From NCBI GenBank assembly GCA_946479285.1, contig CAMLFH010000004.1, positions 124,001 to 188,000 of the forward strand: a stretch of DNA of 64,000 nt. The letters run 5' to 3'. Shown here piece after piece: positions 17,601-26,722 of this stretch (its first letter is position 1; each line of letters begins with the position of its first letter). The translations under genes and the position numbers were made by a program. The notes below the pieces were generated by a model. It made no database searches. It saw only the letters and a program-made list of their open reading frames with translations, and was not told where the DNA came from. Source of the stretch: an uncultured Flavobacteriales bacterium (lineage in GTDB: Bacteria; Bacteroidota; Bacteroidia; Flavobacteriales; Crocinitomicaceae).

Positions 17601-17639
17601 ACAACTAAAAGTAGTCGATTTACAACCAAAAGTAGTTGT
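17601..17639 (+). promoter_or_regulatory. candidate operator: two repeats 21 bp apart
   Basis: ACAACTAAAAGTAGT (17601-17615) and ACAACCAAAAGTAGT (17622-17636) are spaced two helical turns apart; the second is also an inverted repeat ACAAC/GTTGT. A third AAAAGTAGT is at 17510-17518. They lie upstream of the promoter at 17670, fitting autoregulation by the HTH protein downstream. Confidence 0.5.
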
Positions 17640-17669
17640 ATTTTTAGCAATCCCGGAAAACGATCCCTC

Positions 17670-17677
17670 TACCTTTG
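17670..17677 (+). promoter_or_regulatory. Bacteroidota -7 element TACCTTTG
   Basis: Matches the TAnnTTTG -7 consensus; transcription would begin near 17684, about 22 bases before the ATG at 17706. This argues against the longer reading frame that begins at 17484. A clear -33 TTG is not at the usual spacing. Confidence 0.5.
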
Positions 17678-17705
17678 TCCAATCGAAATCCATAAAAAGA
17701 TTGCT

Positions 17706-18590
17706 ATGTTAAGTACGAAAATGATTGGTGAACGAATCACCGAAGCAAGAAAGAAAACTTCCGTTTCCCAGGCCGGACTTGCGGAATTGTTATTTATCAG
17801 TCCGCAGGCTGTTGGAAAATGGGAACGCGGAGAATCCATGCCCGACATTCTTACCCTGAATCGATTGGCAGAGATCCTTGGAGTAGATCTAAACTATTTC
17901 TCGGAGAATTTTCAATCGGCAGCTGAAGAGAAAATCGAATCAAAGAAACTCCTTTTTGTGAAACCGGTAAAGGAGAAAAAGCTCAACTGGAACATGTCGC
18001 AGGGAAGTTGGGTCGATGCCGATTTCTCGGGACTCAAAAACCTGCATGAGAAATTCAGTTCCTCACACCTGAAAAACTGCAAATTCATCGGTTCTGATCT
18101 TTCCGGAATTCAGTTAAGTGACAATCATGTTCTGGGCTGCGATTTCTCGGAATCAGATATCAGCAAGAGTGATATTAAAAGCTCCCACATGACGAAAGAC
18201 TTGTTTAAGAATTGTTTGCTGCAAGGGACCGAATTCTCAGGAAGTTATGTTTCAGGCTGTGATTTCTCCGGAGCAGATTTCTCCGAAGCTATCTTTAAAT
18301 CGGGTGGTTTTGAGAAAAACACATTGGAGCAGGCACATTGGAAACAAAGTTCTTTCCATGGAATGTATTTATCGGACCTGGTTTTTGAAGGAACGATCAC
18401 CGATTGTTATTTTGAAAATTGTGCATTTAAACGCGTTACTTTTGAAAATGCCGTATTGACAAATACTTTCTTTAAAAATAAAAGCCTGAAACAGGTGAAG
18501 TTCGTTAATTGCAAAGCGGATAGGATGACGCTTGAATTCCTAAAGAATGGAAAAGCGGATTTGAGTGGAATTGAATTGATCAATGCATGA
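17706..18590 (+). CDS. HTH (XRE) regulator fused to pentapeptide repeats
   Basis: 294 residues. Residues ~5-65 are a Cro/XRE helix-turn-helix (IGERITEARKKTSVSQAGLA, QAVGKWERGESMPDI). Residues ~100-290 are degenerate pentapeptide repeats of A(D/N)LxX type (DADFSGLKNLHEKF, CKFIGSDLSGIQLSD, CDFSGADFSEAIFKS, CYFENCAFKRVTFEN), which fold as a right-handed beta-helix. The start at 17706 is chosen because the HTH begins there and a -7 element precedes it. Pentapeptide helices can mimic DNA (as in Qnr and MfpA); whether this one does is unknown. A few XRE-pentapeptide fusions are known in Bacteroidota and Firmicutes but not studied. Confidence 0.85.
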   Translation: MLSTKMIGERITEARKKTSVSQAGLAELLFISPQAVGKWERGESMPDILTLNRLAEILGVDLNYFSENFQSAAEEKIESKKLLFVKPVKEKKLNWNMSQGSWVDADFSGLKNLHEKFSSSHLKNCKFIGSDLSGIQLSDNHVLGCDFSESDISKSDIKSSHMTKDLFKNCLLQGTEFSGSYVSGCDFSGADFSEAIFKSGGFEKNTLEQAHWKQSSFHGMYLSDLVFEGTITDCYFENCAFKRVTFENAVLTNTFFKNKSLKQVKFVNCKADRMTLEFLKNGKADLSGIELINA

Positions 18591-18639
18591 AGAGATCCGT
18601 GTTTTTTATTTGATGTTATTCGGTTTCCTGGATTTTAGC

Positions 18640-18666
18640 CTGGTGCGAGCCTAATGCTCGCGCCAG
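18640..18666 (+). terminator. GC-rich hairpin after HTH-pentapeptide gene
   Basis: CTGGTGCGAGC and GCTCGCGCCAG (one G-T pair) around a 5-base loop, 50 bases after the stop. T-rich sequence follows at a distance. It could be a terminator or a REP-like palindrome. Confidence 0.5.
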
Positions 18667-18678
18667 CTTAAATTGTTT

Positions 18679-18686
18679 TATTTTTG
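18679..18686 (+). promoter_or_regulatory. -7 element TATTTTTG
   Basis: Matches TAnnTTTG, 20 bases upstream of the DUF2200 ATG. The -33 region would fall in the preceding hairpin. Confidence 0.4.
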
Positions 18687-18705
18687 ATAAAAAATCTTTC
18701 ATGTT

Positions 18706-19074
18706 ATGAGTACAACTCCGGAACACGATCAAAAATTTGTCAAGATGACTTTCGCATCGGTTTATCCGCATTATGTAAAGAAAGTTGAAACCAAAGGCCG
18801 TACCAAAGCCGAATTACTGGAAGTAATTGAATGGCTTACCGGATTTAACGAAGCAAAACTTCAGCAGCTTATCGAGGAAAAAGTGACCTTTGAGGAATTC
18901 TTCAAGGAAGCAAACTTAAACCCGAATGCGGAGCTGATTACCGGAATGATCTGCGGATACCGGATTGAGGAGATCAAAACGCCGTTGACCAAGCAAGCGC
19001 GATACCTCGACAAGTTGGTTGATGAATTGGCGAAAGGGAAGAAAATGGAGAAAATCCTAAGAAGCAATTCCTAA
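18706..19074 (+). CDS. DUF2200 domain-containing protein
   Basis: 122 residues, full-length DUF2200: [52 protein letters not shown] and [20 protein letters not shown]. Small soluble protein of unknown function. It is followed after 23 bases by a small membrane protein gene on the same strand. Confidence 0.88.
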   Translation: MSTTPEHDQKFVKMTFASVYPHYVKKVETKGRTKAELLEVIEWLTGFNEAKLQQLIEEKVTFEEFFKEANLNPNAELITGMICGYRIEEIKTPLTKQARYLDKLVDELAKGKKMEKILRSNS

Positions 19075-19097
19075 TTACGAACTAAATACGTTCTGAG

Positions 19098-19367
19098 ATG
19101 TTCAACTATTTAGTAACTGCCTATTTATGCATTACGGTCTTTACCAGTCTGAAGATCAGTAAAAGTATTACGCTTTCGAACCAACAAAAAACGATCAATA
19201 TACTATTGAATGCATTGATTCCCGTACTTTGGTTCTACCTCATCTCTCCTATTATTTTTCCAAAAGATAAAATCATTACGCGGGATGAGCGGGAGAAAAT
19301 GATCGCAAAAGAAAGCGGAAGCAAAATGGAAGACGGTGTGGGTTCTTCCTCCTATCGGGAGATTTAG
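19098..19367 (+). CDS. small membrane protein, unknown
   Basis: 89 residues: an N-terminal helix (NYLVTAYLCITVFTSL), a second (INILLNALIPVLWFYLISPI) and a charged cytoplasmic tail. No family recognised. Close spacing after DUF2200 suggests co-transcription. Confidence 0.6.
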   Translation: MFNYLVTAYLCITVFTSLKISKSITLSNQQKTINILLNALIPVLWFYLISPIIFPKDKIITRDEREKMIAKESGSKMEDGVGSSSYREI

Positions 19368-19447
19368 AGGGAATAACCTTATCCAAAAACTCCAGTCGCA
19401 ATTCAAATAAAATGTGTATTCTTGCCTTCTAAAAAACACTATTTCAC

Positions 19448-20170
19448 ATGAATAAACCAGCTATCACTGCATTGATCACCGTCCAGGAAACCAATACAAC
19501 AGTCAATTCGAGCCTTACTGATTCACATATCAAAGACTTTGGCGGAAAGCCTATGTTCCAGTTGATGATTGAAAAGCTGCTTGCCGTAAAGACTATTAAC
19601 AAGATTGTGATTACTACCGATTCGGAAAAAGTCAAAAAAGTTTACGGAGCAAACAACAAGATTTCAATTATCGGCTTGCCTGCCTCTGCCCTTTCGGATG
19701 AATATTCCAATGACCGAATCCTGGAAGAAATGCCTACTTCCGACAGATTCACGGCACATGCGCTGGAAAAAACGGAAGGAGAACATTTTATGCAGACACA
19801 ATGTATCAATCCGCTGCTTTCGGTTCAAACGATTGAGAATGCCATCGAAATGTATTATACGTATGTTCTGAATGACGAATACAATCAGTTTGATTCGCTG
19901 ATGAGCCTTTCCCGTGTGGAAAAACGTTTGTATGATAACAGCAAATACCCGGAACCTGTCACGTTGCGAAACGAACCACATTTTGTGATGTTTGAAGACA
20001 CCATCTTCAATATCTTCAACCGGAATACCTTCGTCCGGTATAAAAAAAACAAACTGGGAAAAAACCCGATACTTTTCGATGTACCGGAAATTGAAAACCT
20101 GGCAGTAGATTCTCCGGCAAGTTTCAAACTGGCAAAATTGGCTTACGATAATAAGAGCTTACTGCTTTAG
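19448..20170 (+). CDS. cytidylyltransferase-like protein, divergent
   Basis: 240 residues with the layout of CMP-sugar (NeuA/KdsB-like) nucleotidyltransferases: an N-terminal strand AITALITVQE, KDFGGKPMFQLMIEKLLAVK (matching the GKP-L segment), IVITTDSEKV and a terminal DSPASFKLAKLAY as in the DTPEDF motif. The nucleotide loop normally reading (A/P)RxGSKG is replaced by VQETNTTVNSSLT, so activity is doubtful. A promoter-like TATTCTTG lies at about 19419. It is convergent with the desaturase (stop codons one base apart). Confidence 0.6.
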   Translation: MNKPAITALITVQETNTTVNSSLTDSHIKDFGGKPMFQLMIEKLLAVKTINKIVITTDSEKVKKVYGANNKISIIGLPASALSDEYSNDRILEEMPTSDRFTAHALEKTEGEHFMQTQCINPLLSVQTIENAIEMYYTYVLNDEYNQFDSLMSLSRVEKRLYDNSKYPEPVTLRNEPHFVMFEDTIFNIFNRNTFVRYKKNKLGKNPILFDVPEIENLAVDSPASFKLAKLAYDNKSLLL

Positions 20171-20171
20171 T

Positions 20172-21251
20172 CTATTCCCTTTTCCCCAGTTTTCTCAACT
20201 GACTGTAATGTGCTTTTACTGCCCCGGTGAAGGTTTTTTCATAATGATAAGGAATTCCAAATTCATGGGCAGTTTGTTTTACTATGGAAGCAATTTCGGG
20301 ATAGTGCACGTGGCAAATACCGGGGAATAAATGATGTTCGATCTGATAATTCAGTCCTCCTACCAGGTAAGAAACTACTTTATTATCATGTGCAAAATCA
20401 CACGTGGTTTCCAACTGATAAACATGCCAATTCTTATCCGCAAGATTCTCAATATCGCTTTGTGTTTCGCAATCGGAAACAACATGTGCCAACTGAAAAA
20501 TAACAGTCATAAAAATCCCGGCCACTACCAACATCGTTACAAACATGGAGACCACCAAAAGCGAATCAAACGGAAGCAGTTTCAATGGCAGATAAAGAAA
20601 TACAAAGAAAAAAAGCAGCTTCTTCAACAGAATAATTCCTGTTATGAAAGCAGTTTTTATGCGTGATTTAAAAAAGCCCATCCGGTGGTACCTGATCACT
20701 TTAATGAAGTCTTTTACAGTCATCCATTCAATGATGAGCAATCCATAAATGACCGTTGCATAAATATGCTGGTACGCATGATACCACCTTCTTTTTTGAT
20801 GTTCTGTAAACCGGAAAACAACTCGCGGGTGAATGTCCTGATCTATTCCTTCCACATTGGGGTAAGTGTGATGAAGTACATTGTGCTCGATTCTCCAAAT
20901 CTTTGGTTCAACACCAATGGCAAGAATGGGAATTTGCAGCAGATAATGAAGGATCCGGTTATTCGTGTATGCTCCATGAACGGTATCGTGCATAATTGTC
21001 ATTCCTACGAACGATAGTAAAATACCCAACAATGCCCAAAGGAAAAACAATACCGGAAGATTTGAGATACCAGCCAATAAAACCACCAAATAAACTGTAG
21101 TATACAAACCAAACAATATTACTGATTTCAGGATCATCGTTTGGCTGCCGTGCGGATCAATTTCATTCTCTTTAAAATATGAACGTACCCGTTGATTGAG
21201 AACTGTAGAGAATTCTGACTGTATGGTTGAAGAATATCTGGCACCCTGCAT
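20172..21251 (-). CDS. membrane fatty acid desaturase, front-end type
   Basis: 359 residues, about four membrane helices, and the three His boxes of membrane di-iron desaturases: HDTVH (His88-His92), HNVLHH (His123-His128) and QIEHH near residue 312. Gln in the third box is typical of front-end (delta-5/delta-6, linoleoyl-CoA type) desaturases; the cytochrome b5 domain of eukaryotic ones is absent. It is the last gene of the four-gene FAAL operon, 8 bases after the P450 gene, and probably introduces a double bond into the chain carried by that pathway or the lipid pool. Confidence 0.9.
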   Translation of the reverse strand: MQGARYSSTIQSEFSTVLNQRVRSYFKENEIDPHGSQTMILKSVILFGLYTTVYLVVLLAGISNLPVLFFLWALLGILLSFVGMTIMHDTVHGAYTNNRILHYLLQIPILAIGVEPKIWRIEHNVLHHTYPNVEGIDQDIHPRVVFRFTEHQKRRWYHAYQHIYATVIYGLLIIEWMTVKDFIKVIRYHRMGFFKSRIKTAFITGIILLKKLLFFFVFLYLPLKLLPFDSLLVVSMFVTMLVVAGIFMTVIFQLAHVVSDCETQSDIENLADKNWHVYQLETTCDFAHDNKVVSYLVGGLNYQIEHHLFPGICHVHYPEIASIVKQTAHEFGIPYHYEKTFTGAVKAHYSQLRKLGKRE

Positions 21252-21259
21252 CCGATCCG

Positions 21260-22621
21260 TTATTTTACGCGTTTGAAATTCATGTAAATTGGTCCATCCG
21301 GTTTCAAAAGCATCATGGCATGCATTCCTATCTCTTTATTATCACATAGTTCAAAATCATAGTTTCTGGTAATAGCACTCATGATGAGCAAAATCTGCAT
21401 TTTCGCCATGTTTTGACCAATACATACCCGCGGACCTCCACCAAACGGAATATGTGCGAAATGATGCATCTTTTCTGTTTGTTCGGGATCAAATCTGCCC
21501 GGATCAAACTTTTCCGGATCTTTCCAAACAGATGCATTGTGATGCACACCATAGATATAAGGGACAACCGTTGTTCCTGCAGGAATTTTGATTCCTCTGA
21601 ACTCATCATCCTGTAGTGCTTCCCGGTCTATCATCCAGAATGGCGGACGGATACGCATCGATTCATCCAAAACTGCAATCGTATAAGTCAATTGATGTAA
21701 GGACGAATAATTCACAGTCTCGCCTCCAAAAACATGCTCAATTTCCTCCCTGATTTTAACAATGTGTTCCGGGTGCTTTGCTAAAAGATAAAATGCCCAC
21801 GCAGCAGCTGTTGTAGATGTTTCATTTCCTGCAACCAGCAGCTGAAGTATTTCCACTTTAACTGTTTCATCGGACATCAGGTTTCCCGAGTCTTTAAAAG
21901 GTGTTGTAAGGATCATTTGAAGGATATCACTTTCCTTTCCGGGATTCTTGCGTCTTTTCTCTACGTAATCCAATACGATCTGATCTGCTTTAATGCGGAT
22001 ATCCTGGTATTTCTTATTCTGTCCGCTGATGGAATACCAGGGCATCAAATAAGGCTGAACCACTTTTTTGACAATAAACTGCTGGATTTCAGCAATTGCA
22101 GCAGCGAAACTCTCTAACTCTTCTCGTGTCATCTGGCTTCCGAAAAGTGATTGTCCGACAGAACGCAGTGTAAATTTCACCATCTGATCGTGAATATCTA
22201 CTTTACCTCGTGATGCATCTTCGTCAAAATCAATCATGAAGTCATTCAATACTTTCAGCTGGATTGGAAGCATTTCGGCAAGACGTGATCTTGTGAAGCC
22301 CATACTGAGCAACTTTCGCTGTTTCAGCCAATAATCTCCGTGACTATTGGTAAGTCCAACTCCTTGAAATTCAACAAACCGTTTTACCTGGATGTGTGAT
22401 TTGTTGTAGTTATCGTTATTGTCTTTCAATACATATTTCAGAAACTCAGGATCTGCAGTTACAATAGTTTTACGCATTCCTCCGAATCTAAACTCAAAGG
22501 TTGGTCCTAATCTTTCCCGGTACTTCTCAAATACATGCACCGGATTCTTCACCATTTCACGGGTGTCTAAAAAAGATTCAATAATCGGAATTTTTGGTGT
22601 TTTCTGGTTTTCAGTCTCCAT
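21260..22621 (-). CDS. cytochrome P450
   Basis: 453 residues. Heme ligand loop FGGGPRVCIG with Cys400, ExxR as ESMR in the K-helix, and the oxygen-binding I-helix VAGNETSTTAAAW. The overall sequence resembles fatty acid or CYP102/CYP4-like P450s of bacteria. No reductase or ferredoxin partner is present in the window, so electrons must come from elsewhere. It lies two bases after the FAAL gene stop, in one operon; the likely substrate is the acyl chain made or loaded there (inference). Confidence 0.92.
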   Translation of the reverse strand: METENQKTPKIPIIESFLDTREMVKNPVHVFEKYRERLGPTFEFRFGGMRKTIVTADPEFLKYVLKDNNDNYNKSHIQVKRFVEFQGVGLTNSHGDYWLKQRKLLSMGFTRSRLAEMLPIQLKVLNDFMIDFDEDASRGKVDIHDQMVKFTLRSVGQSLFGSQMTREELESFAAAIAEIQQFIVKKVVQPYLMPWYSISGQNKKYQDIRIKADQIVLDYVEKRRKNPGKESDILQMILTTPFKDSGNLMSDETVKVEILQLLVAGNETSTTAAAWAFYLLAKHPEHIVKIREEIEHVFGGETVNYSSLHQLTYTIAVLDESMRIRPPFWMIDREALQDDEFRGIKIPAGTTVVPYIYGVHHNASVWKDPEKFDPGRFDPEQTEKMHHFAHIPFGGGPRVCIGQNMAKMQILLIMSAITRNYDFELCDNKEIGMHAMMLLKPDGPIYMNFKRVK

Positions 22622-22623
22622 CT

Positions 22624-25600
22624 TTATAGATTCATAGTTATTGGACTTACTAAAGCTTTCTCATTCAAACTATCAGCGATTTCCGGATTGCTCATCATAA
22701 AAAGGAAAATTCCGTTTACCACCTCTTCCAGGGGCAGATCTGCTTTCCCCCATGGTGATAAACTACGAAATTTCTGATAGTTGCTATTGTCGTACCGTTT
22801 GAATTCCATGGCACTAATATTGTCTACCGAACGCACTAAAAAATTCAGCAAAGGAAACAACAGATCCTCTTTTTGACAACGGCTTACAACTTCCGGCACA
22901 AAATCTTTTAACGGATAATTTTCGAAAGACTTTCGGGCCAGCTTTGCCAGTATTTCAGTCACATCGTGCATGGTGGAATACTGATCTCTGGTCACATGAA
23001 ACGTGAGTCCCACTGATTTTTCAAGTTCGGAAATTGCTACAATATTGTTGGCCGCCAGGTTTGCCGGAGTGAAACTCACCTGGTTTTCAGCGCTTGTTCC
23101 AATTCCATATTTCAGCATAAAGGATAAGAGCCGGATTGAAATATCAAAGTTATACCCTTTGCCCGTTGAAGAAGGTGAAATTAAAGCCGGTCTGAAGATG
23201 CGCGCCTGAAGTCCTTGTTCCATGGCTTTTAAAACAAGCTGATCAGCTACCCATTTGCTTTGACTGTACCCGAAGTCTAAAAATTCCATGCCTGCATTGG
23301 AGTCACTTTCACGAAGGATGTCTTTTGCTGACCAGCCAAAGATGAAGGTGGTGGAAATATAATTCAATACTTTTGGCCGGTGAGTAAGACTCAATTCAAT
23401 GACTTCCTTTGTTCCTCCAACATTCATTTGCCGCATGGATTGATAATCCATCATGTAATTGACATATGCCCCATTGTGATAAATGGTTTGAATGTTTCGG
23501 GCCAGGAACTCCCAATCGCTATCCTTTAAACCCAATTTTGGTTTCGACAAATCGCCGCAAATTGGTCGGACACGTTCATTAAAAGCACTGTTCATATCAA
23601 CTGAAGGATCAATTGTCTGAAAAGCATTTCTCAAACGCTTCATTCCATCTGAAACCTGATCTGCCCGCACCAGCACATATATAATCTCCCTGGTTTGTTC
23701 CAGTAGACTGCTAATCAGGAAAGGACCGAAAAACCCGGTTCCACCTGTCAGCAAAACAGTTTGTACCAAATCCGTCTTTTCCGCTTCCGGATTGAATGGT
23801 TTATGATCCGGGAAATGTGCATCGCGTGCCATGAGCGTGGATTCAGATTTCATGTATTCTGCCCGAATCCCGGAAAATGCTTTTCTAAATTGAAAGCGTG
23901 CAAAACGTGAAGAATGATCCAATTGGGTAAGAATCCCAACCAATTCTGAAACCGCAATCCGTTGTAAAAGCTTTAGATCAACCTCATTGGAAAGGTCATC
24001 AAATCCTTTCTTTTCCAGGTGTTCTTTTAAATCGTGAGCAAATTCAGCCAGTTTCATCGAATCCAAGCCTGAATCTCCCAAAACAGTACTTTCAGTACCC
24101 TTTAATTTATACCTGTCAAAAAGCTGTTGATAAGCTATATTCGTTTTTAAATCAGCATTTTCAGAACCCTCCGATTTCAGTTCATGGGTATCTGTGACCT
24201 CATCCAAAATTGCCTGAGAAATTACCTGGAGATCATTTTGTTGATACTTCTCCTTCATCTCATAGCGTTTGAGTTTCCCGGAACTTGTTTTTGAAACGGT
24301 TCTTGCAGGCACAAATACAATTTCAGAAACTGAAATCCCTAAATACTGATAGATGTTCAAATGCAGCATTTTTGCATCCGGAATCGCGGTATTACTTTTT
24401 ACTCCGACAACTACCACCAAAGATTCAGTACCGGCTTTTTCAAGCTCAAAAGCAACCACACAGCCTGTTCGTACAAGCGCGTTTTTTTCTATTATTGTTT
24501 CAATATCCTGCGGATAATAATTTGATCCGCGCAGGATGATCATATCTTTTAACCTTCCGCAAACATAAAGTTCCTTGTTATGAAGAAAACCAATATCTCC
24601 TGTTCTCAGCCAGGCACCATCTTCTCCGAATAACTTTGCTTCAAACGATTCCTTACTGGCTAACCGACGATTCCAATATCCTTTACATTTACTGGAACCA
24701 TTCAACCATATTTCACCAATATAGCCATCCAGCACGGGTTTGTTTCCATTTTCAGTCTTGACGATTCGTATTTCCGTACCCGATAGTGCTTTTCCGCAAC
24801 TCATTAACGTCATTCCAGAAGTACCTTCATCGCTTGGACCCAAAGTAACTGCTTTTCCTTTTTTCAGGGATTCAGCGCTAAACACCTCTTTTTTTCTGCC
24901 GTAGTTAGTAACTGCCAGGGTGAATTCAGCCAATCCGTAAGCTCCAAAAAAACTTTCCGGCTTCAATCCGGCCGGTTTAAACTGCTCTAAAAAAGCTTCA
25001 TAAACAACCGGTTTGATCGGTTCAGCCGCAGTCATTAAAAAAGTCAATGAGCTTAAATCCAGGGATTCAAACGTGCTTTCGGTAATTTTACCCGGAATGA
25101 GACAATACTCGTATGCAAAGTTTGGTGCCGACGAAGCAGTAGCTTTAAATTTGGTTATTGCCTGCAGCCAGAGTGCCGGTCTTTGAATAAAATCAGCCGG
25201 TGAAAAACCATAAGTTGTTCCGCCTTTCAACGCAAAAAACAGGTAGTAACCTATCAGTCCCATATCGTGATACTGCGGCAGCCAGGAAACTCCCACCGGC
25301 ATGTGATCCACTACATTTTTGCAATTTTGGATACAATTTTCATGCGTCACCATGACTCCCTTGGGATCATTGGTTGAGCCGGAAGTATATTGGAGGAATA
25401 AAATCTCGTTCTGAATTTCGGGCAGATCAAGGGATATTCCAGGATCTGAATCTTCCGTAACAATCCATTGCAGAGCAGAAACGCCGGTCTTTTTACGGGA
25501 CACATTTACTTTGTATGACCAGTAACAAGAACGATCTGTAAGCACCGCCTTCGCATCACAATCGCGTGCAATGAAATTCATCTTTTCAACAGATGCTTCC

Positions 25601-25890
25601 AATCCTCTGGCTGAAGGTGGATAAACGGGAACAGGAATCAATCCCAATCTTACGGAAGCAAAAAATGCACAGATCATTTCAAGGCCGGAAGGATATGCCA
25701 ATAGTACACGATCTCCTTGTGAAAGAGTATAATTGCTATGAATGTAGGCTGCTATTTCTTTGGTACGCTGATCAAATTCTCTGTAAGTATAAGATTCTGT
25801 AATGGCTGCCTTGATATCGAGAAAAGCAAACAACAATTTATCAGGATGTTCCTTTATTCGCTTTTCTATTTCTGTGATCACTGAACTCAT
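22624..25890 (-). CDS. FAAL - acyl carrier - thioester reductase protein
   Basis: 1088 residues in three parts. (1) ~1-560: fatty acyl-AMP ligase, with LQYTSGSTNDPKGVMVTHEN (~167-186), the FAAL-typical WLPQYHDMGLIG (~203-214), GDIGFLHNKELYVCGRLKDM and the A10 lysine SSGKLKR (~536-542). (2) ~590-660: carrier domain with GDSGLDSMKL, phosphopantetheine on Ser611. (3) ~710-1085: NAD(P)H thioester reductase, with LLTGGTGFFGPFL and YSQSKWVADQLV. The reaction sequence should be acyl-AMP formation, transfer to the carrier, and reductive release as aldehyde (or alcohol). The architecture resembles a carboxylic acid reductase with an FAAL in front. Substrate chain length is unknown. Confidence 0.92.
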   Translation of the reverse strand: MSSVITEIEKRIKEHPDKLLFAFLDIKAAITESYTYREFDQRTKEIAAYIHSNYTLSQGDRVLLAYPSGLEMICAFFASVRLGLIPVPVYPPSARGLEASVEKMNFIARDCDAKAVLTDRSCYWSYKVNVSRKKTGVSALQWIVTEDSDPGISLDLPEIQNEILFLQYTSGSTNDPKGVMVTHENCIQNCKNVVDHMPVGVSWLPQYHDMGLIGYYLFFALKGGTTYGFSPADFIQRPALWLQAITKFKATASSAPNFAYEYCLIPGKITESTFESLDLSSLTFLMTAAEPIKPVVYEAFLEQFKPAGLKPESFFGAYGLAEFTLAVTNYGRKKEVFSAESLKKGKAVTLGPSDEGTSGMTLMSCGKALSGTEIRIVKTENGNKPVLDGYIGEIWLNGSSKCKGYWNRRLASKESFEAKLFGEDGAWLRTGDIGFLHNKELYVCGRLKDMIILRGSNYYPQDIETIIEKNALVRTGCVVAFELEKAGTESLVVVVGVKSNTAIPDAKMLHLNIYQYLGISVSEIVFVPARTVSKTSSGKLKRYEMKEKYQQNDLQVISQAILDEVTDTHELKSEGSENADLKTNIAYQQLFDRYKLKGTESTVLGDSGLDSMKLAEFAHDLKEHLEKKGFDDLSNEVDLKLLQRIAVSELVGILTQLDHSSRFARFQFRKAFSGIRAEYMKSESTLMARDAHFPDHKPFNPEAEKTDLVQTVLLTGGTGFFGPFLISSLLEQTREIIYVLVRADQVSDGMKRLRNAFQTIDPSVDMNSAFNERVRPICGDLSKPKLGLKDSDWEFLARNIQTIYHNGAYVNYMMDYQSMRQMNVGGTKEVIELSLTHRPKVLNYISTTFIFGWSAKDILRESDSNAGMEFLDFGYSQSKWVADQLVLKAMEQGLQARIFRPALISPSSTGKGYNFDISIRLLSFMLKYGIGTSAENQVSFTPANLAANNIVAISELEKSVGLTFHVTRDQYSTMHDVTEILAKLARKSFENYPLKDFVPEVVSRCQKEDLLFPLLNFLVRSVDNISAMEFKRYDNSNYQKFRSLSPWGKADLPLEEVVNGIFLFMMSNPEIADSLNEKALVSPITMNL

Positions 25891-25899
25891 TTACTGACT

Positions 25900-26610
25900 T
25901 TAATTAATTAGAAAGGTCGATTGATCAATACGTGTGTAACAAACGTCATTTATTCTGCCTTTTACAGCAATTGCTCCGGCATAGTCATTCATCAGGGTAA
26001 AGCTTTCAAGAAACCACTCATGGGTGTTTAACCCGTCCTCGGTTTTTAATGAAAACTGTTTATTTGGAATAAAAGAGACTTCCAAAGAGTTCATGGATTT
26101 CGTCAAGCCTTCTCCGCCCGACTTTAGCAACGCTTCCTTTCGGGTCCAGCTTTTGATGAAAACTTCCTGTTTACGGCTATGTTCCAGCTTATGCACCAAT
26201 TTTAATTCGTCGTTTGTAAACAAAAATCGCTCCAAAGCAGGAATGTTCAGAACTCTCTGACGATGTTCAAGATCAACACCTATTTCTTTCCCGGAAGCAA
26301 AAGCTATGGCAAACCCATCTTCGGAGTGCGAGGTATTGAAATGCAATTCCGGGTAATCCTTTAGAAATGGCTTTCCGTTTTCAGTAAAACCAATCCGTAT
26401 ATGCTTGTTTTCAATAGTCAAAAAGTGGATGATCAATCTTTTCAGTACGGATTTCGAAATGATATACCGGTGTTTATCCTCCGGCAACAGATAACGCTCA
26501 GCTCGTAAAAGTTCCTCATCAGAGAGAAGAGATAAACTATCTACCAGCTGAAACTCTGAAATTCTGCCGTAAAAAACGTGTACCCGATCGGCAGACAAGG
26601 AAGTGTTCAT
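25900..26610 (-). CDS. 4'-phosphopantetheinyl transferase, Sfp type
   Basis: 236 residues of the Sfp/Gsp-type PPTase superfamily: IGFTENGKPFL, FNTSHSEDGFAIAFASGKEI, GVDLEHRQR (Mg-binding Asp/Glu) and IKSWTRKEALLKSGGEGL (W-x-x-KEA). It activates carrier domains by attaching phosphopantetheine from CoA. It is the first gene of the operon, 9 bases ahead of the FAAL-ACP-reductase gene, whose Ser611 is its obvious target. Confidence 0.92.
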   Translation of the reverse strand: MNTSLSADRVHVFYGRISEFQLVDSLSLLSDEELLRAERYLLPEDKHRYIISKSVLKRLIIHFLTIENKHIRIGFTENGKPFLKDYPELHFNTSHSEDGFAIAFASGKEIGVDLEHRQRVLNIPALERFLFTNDELKLVHKLEHSRKQEVFIKSWTRKEALLKSGGEGLTKSMNSLEVSFIPNKQFSLKTEDGLNTHEWFLESFTLMNDYAGAIAVKGRINDVCYTRIDQSTFLIN

Positions 26611-26670
26611 TTCTTGGTTGATTTTGGCAGATTTATATGCATCCTGATTTTTAGTTTAAGTCCGTTTACC

Positions 26671-26678
26671 CAAATATA
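26671..26678 (-). promoter_or_regulatory. -7 element of the FAAL operon
   Basis: CAAATATA on the plus strand reads TATATTTG on the minus strand, matching TAnnTTTG. It lies 61 bases upstream of the PPTase start in the divergent intergenic region. No -33 TTG at ideal spacing was found. Confidence 0.4.
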
Positions 26679-26722
26679 CATTAATTTAGCTCCTTTACCT
26701 CACTAAAAATCACAGGGTGCAA

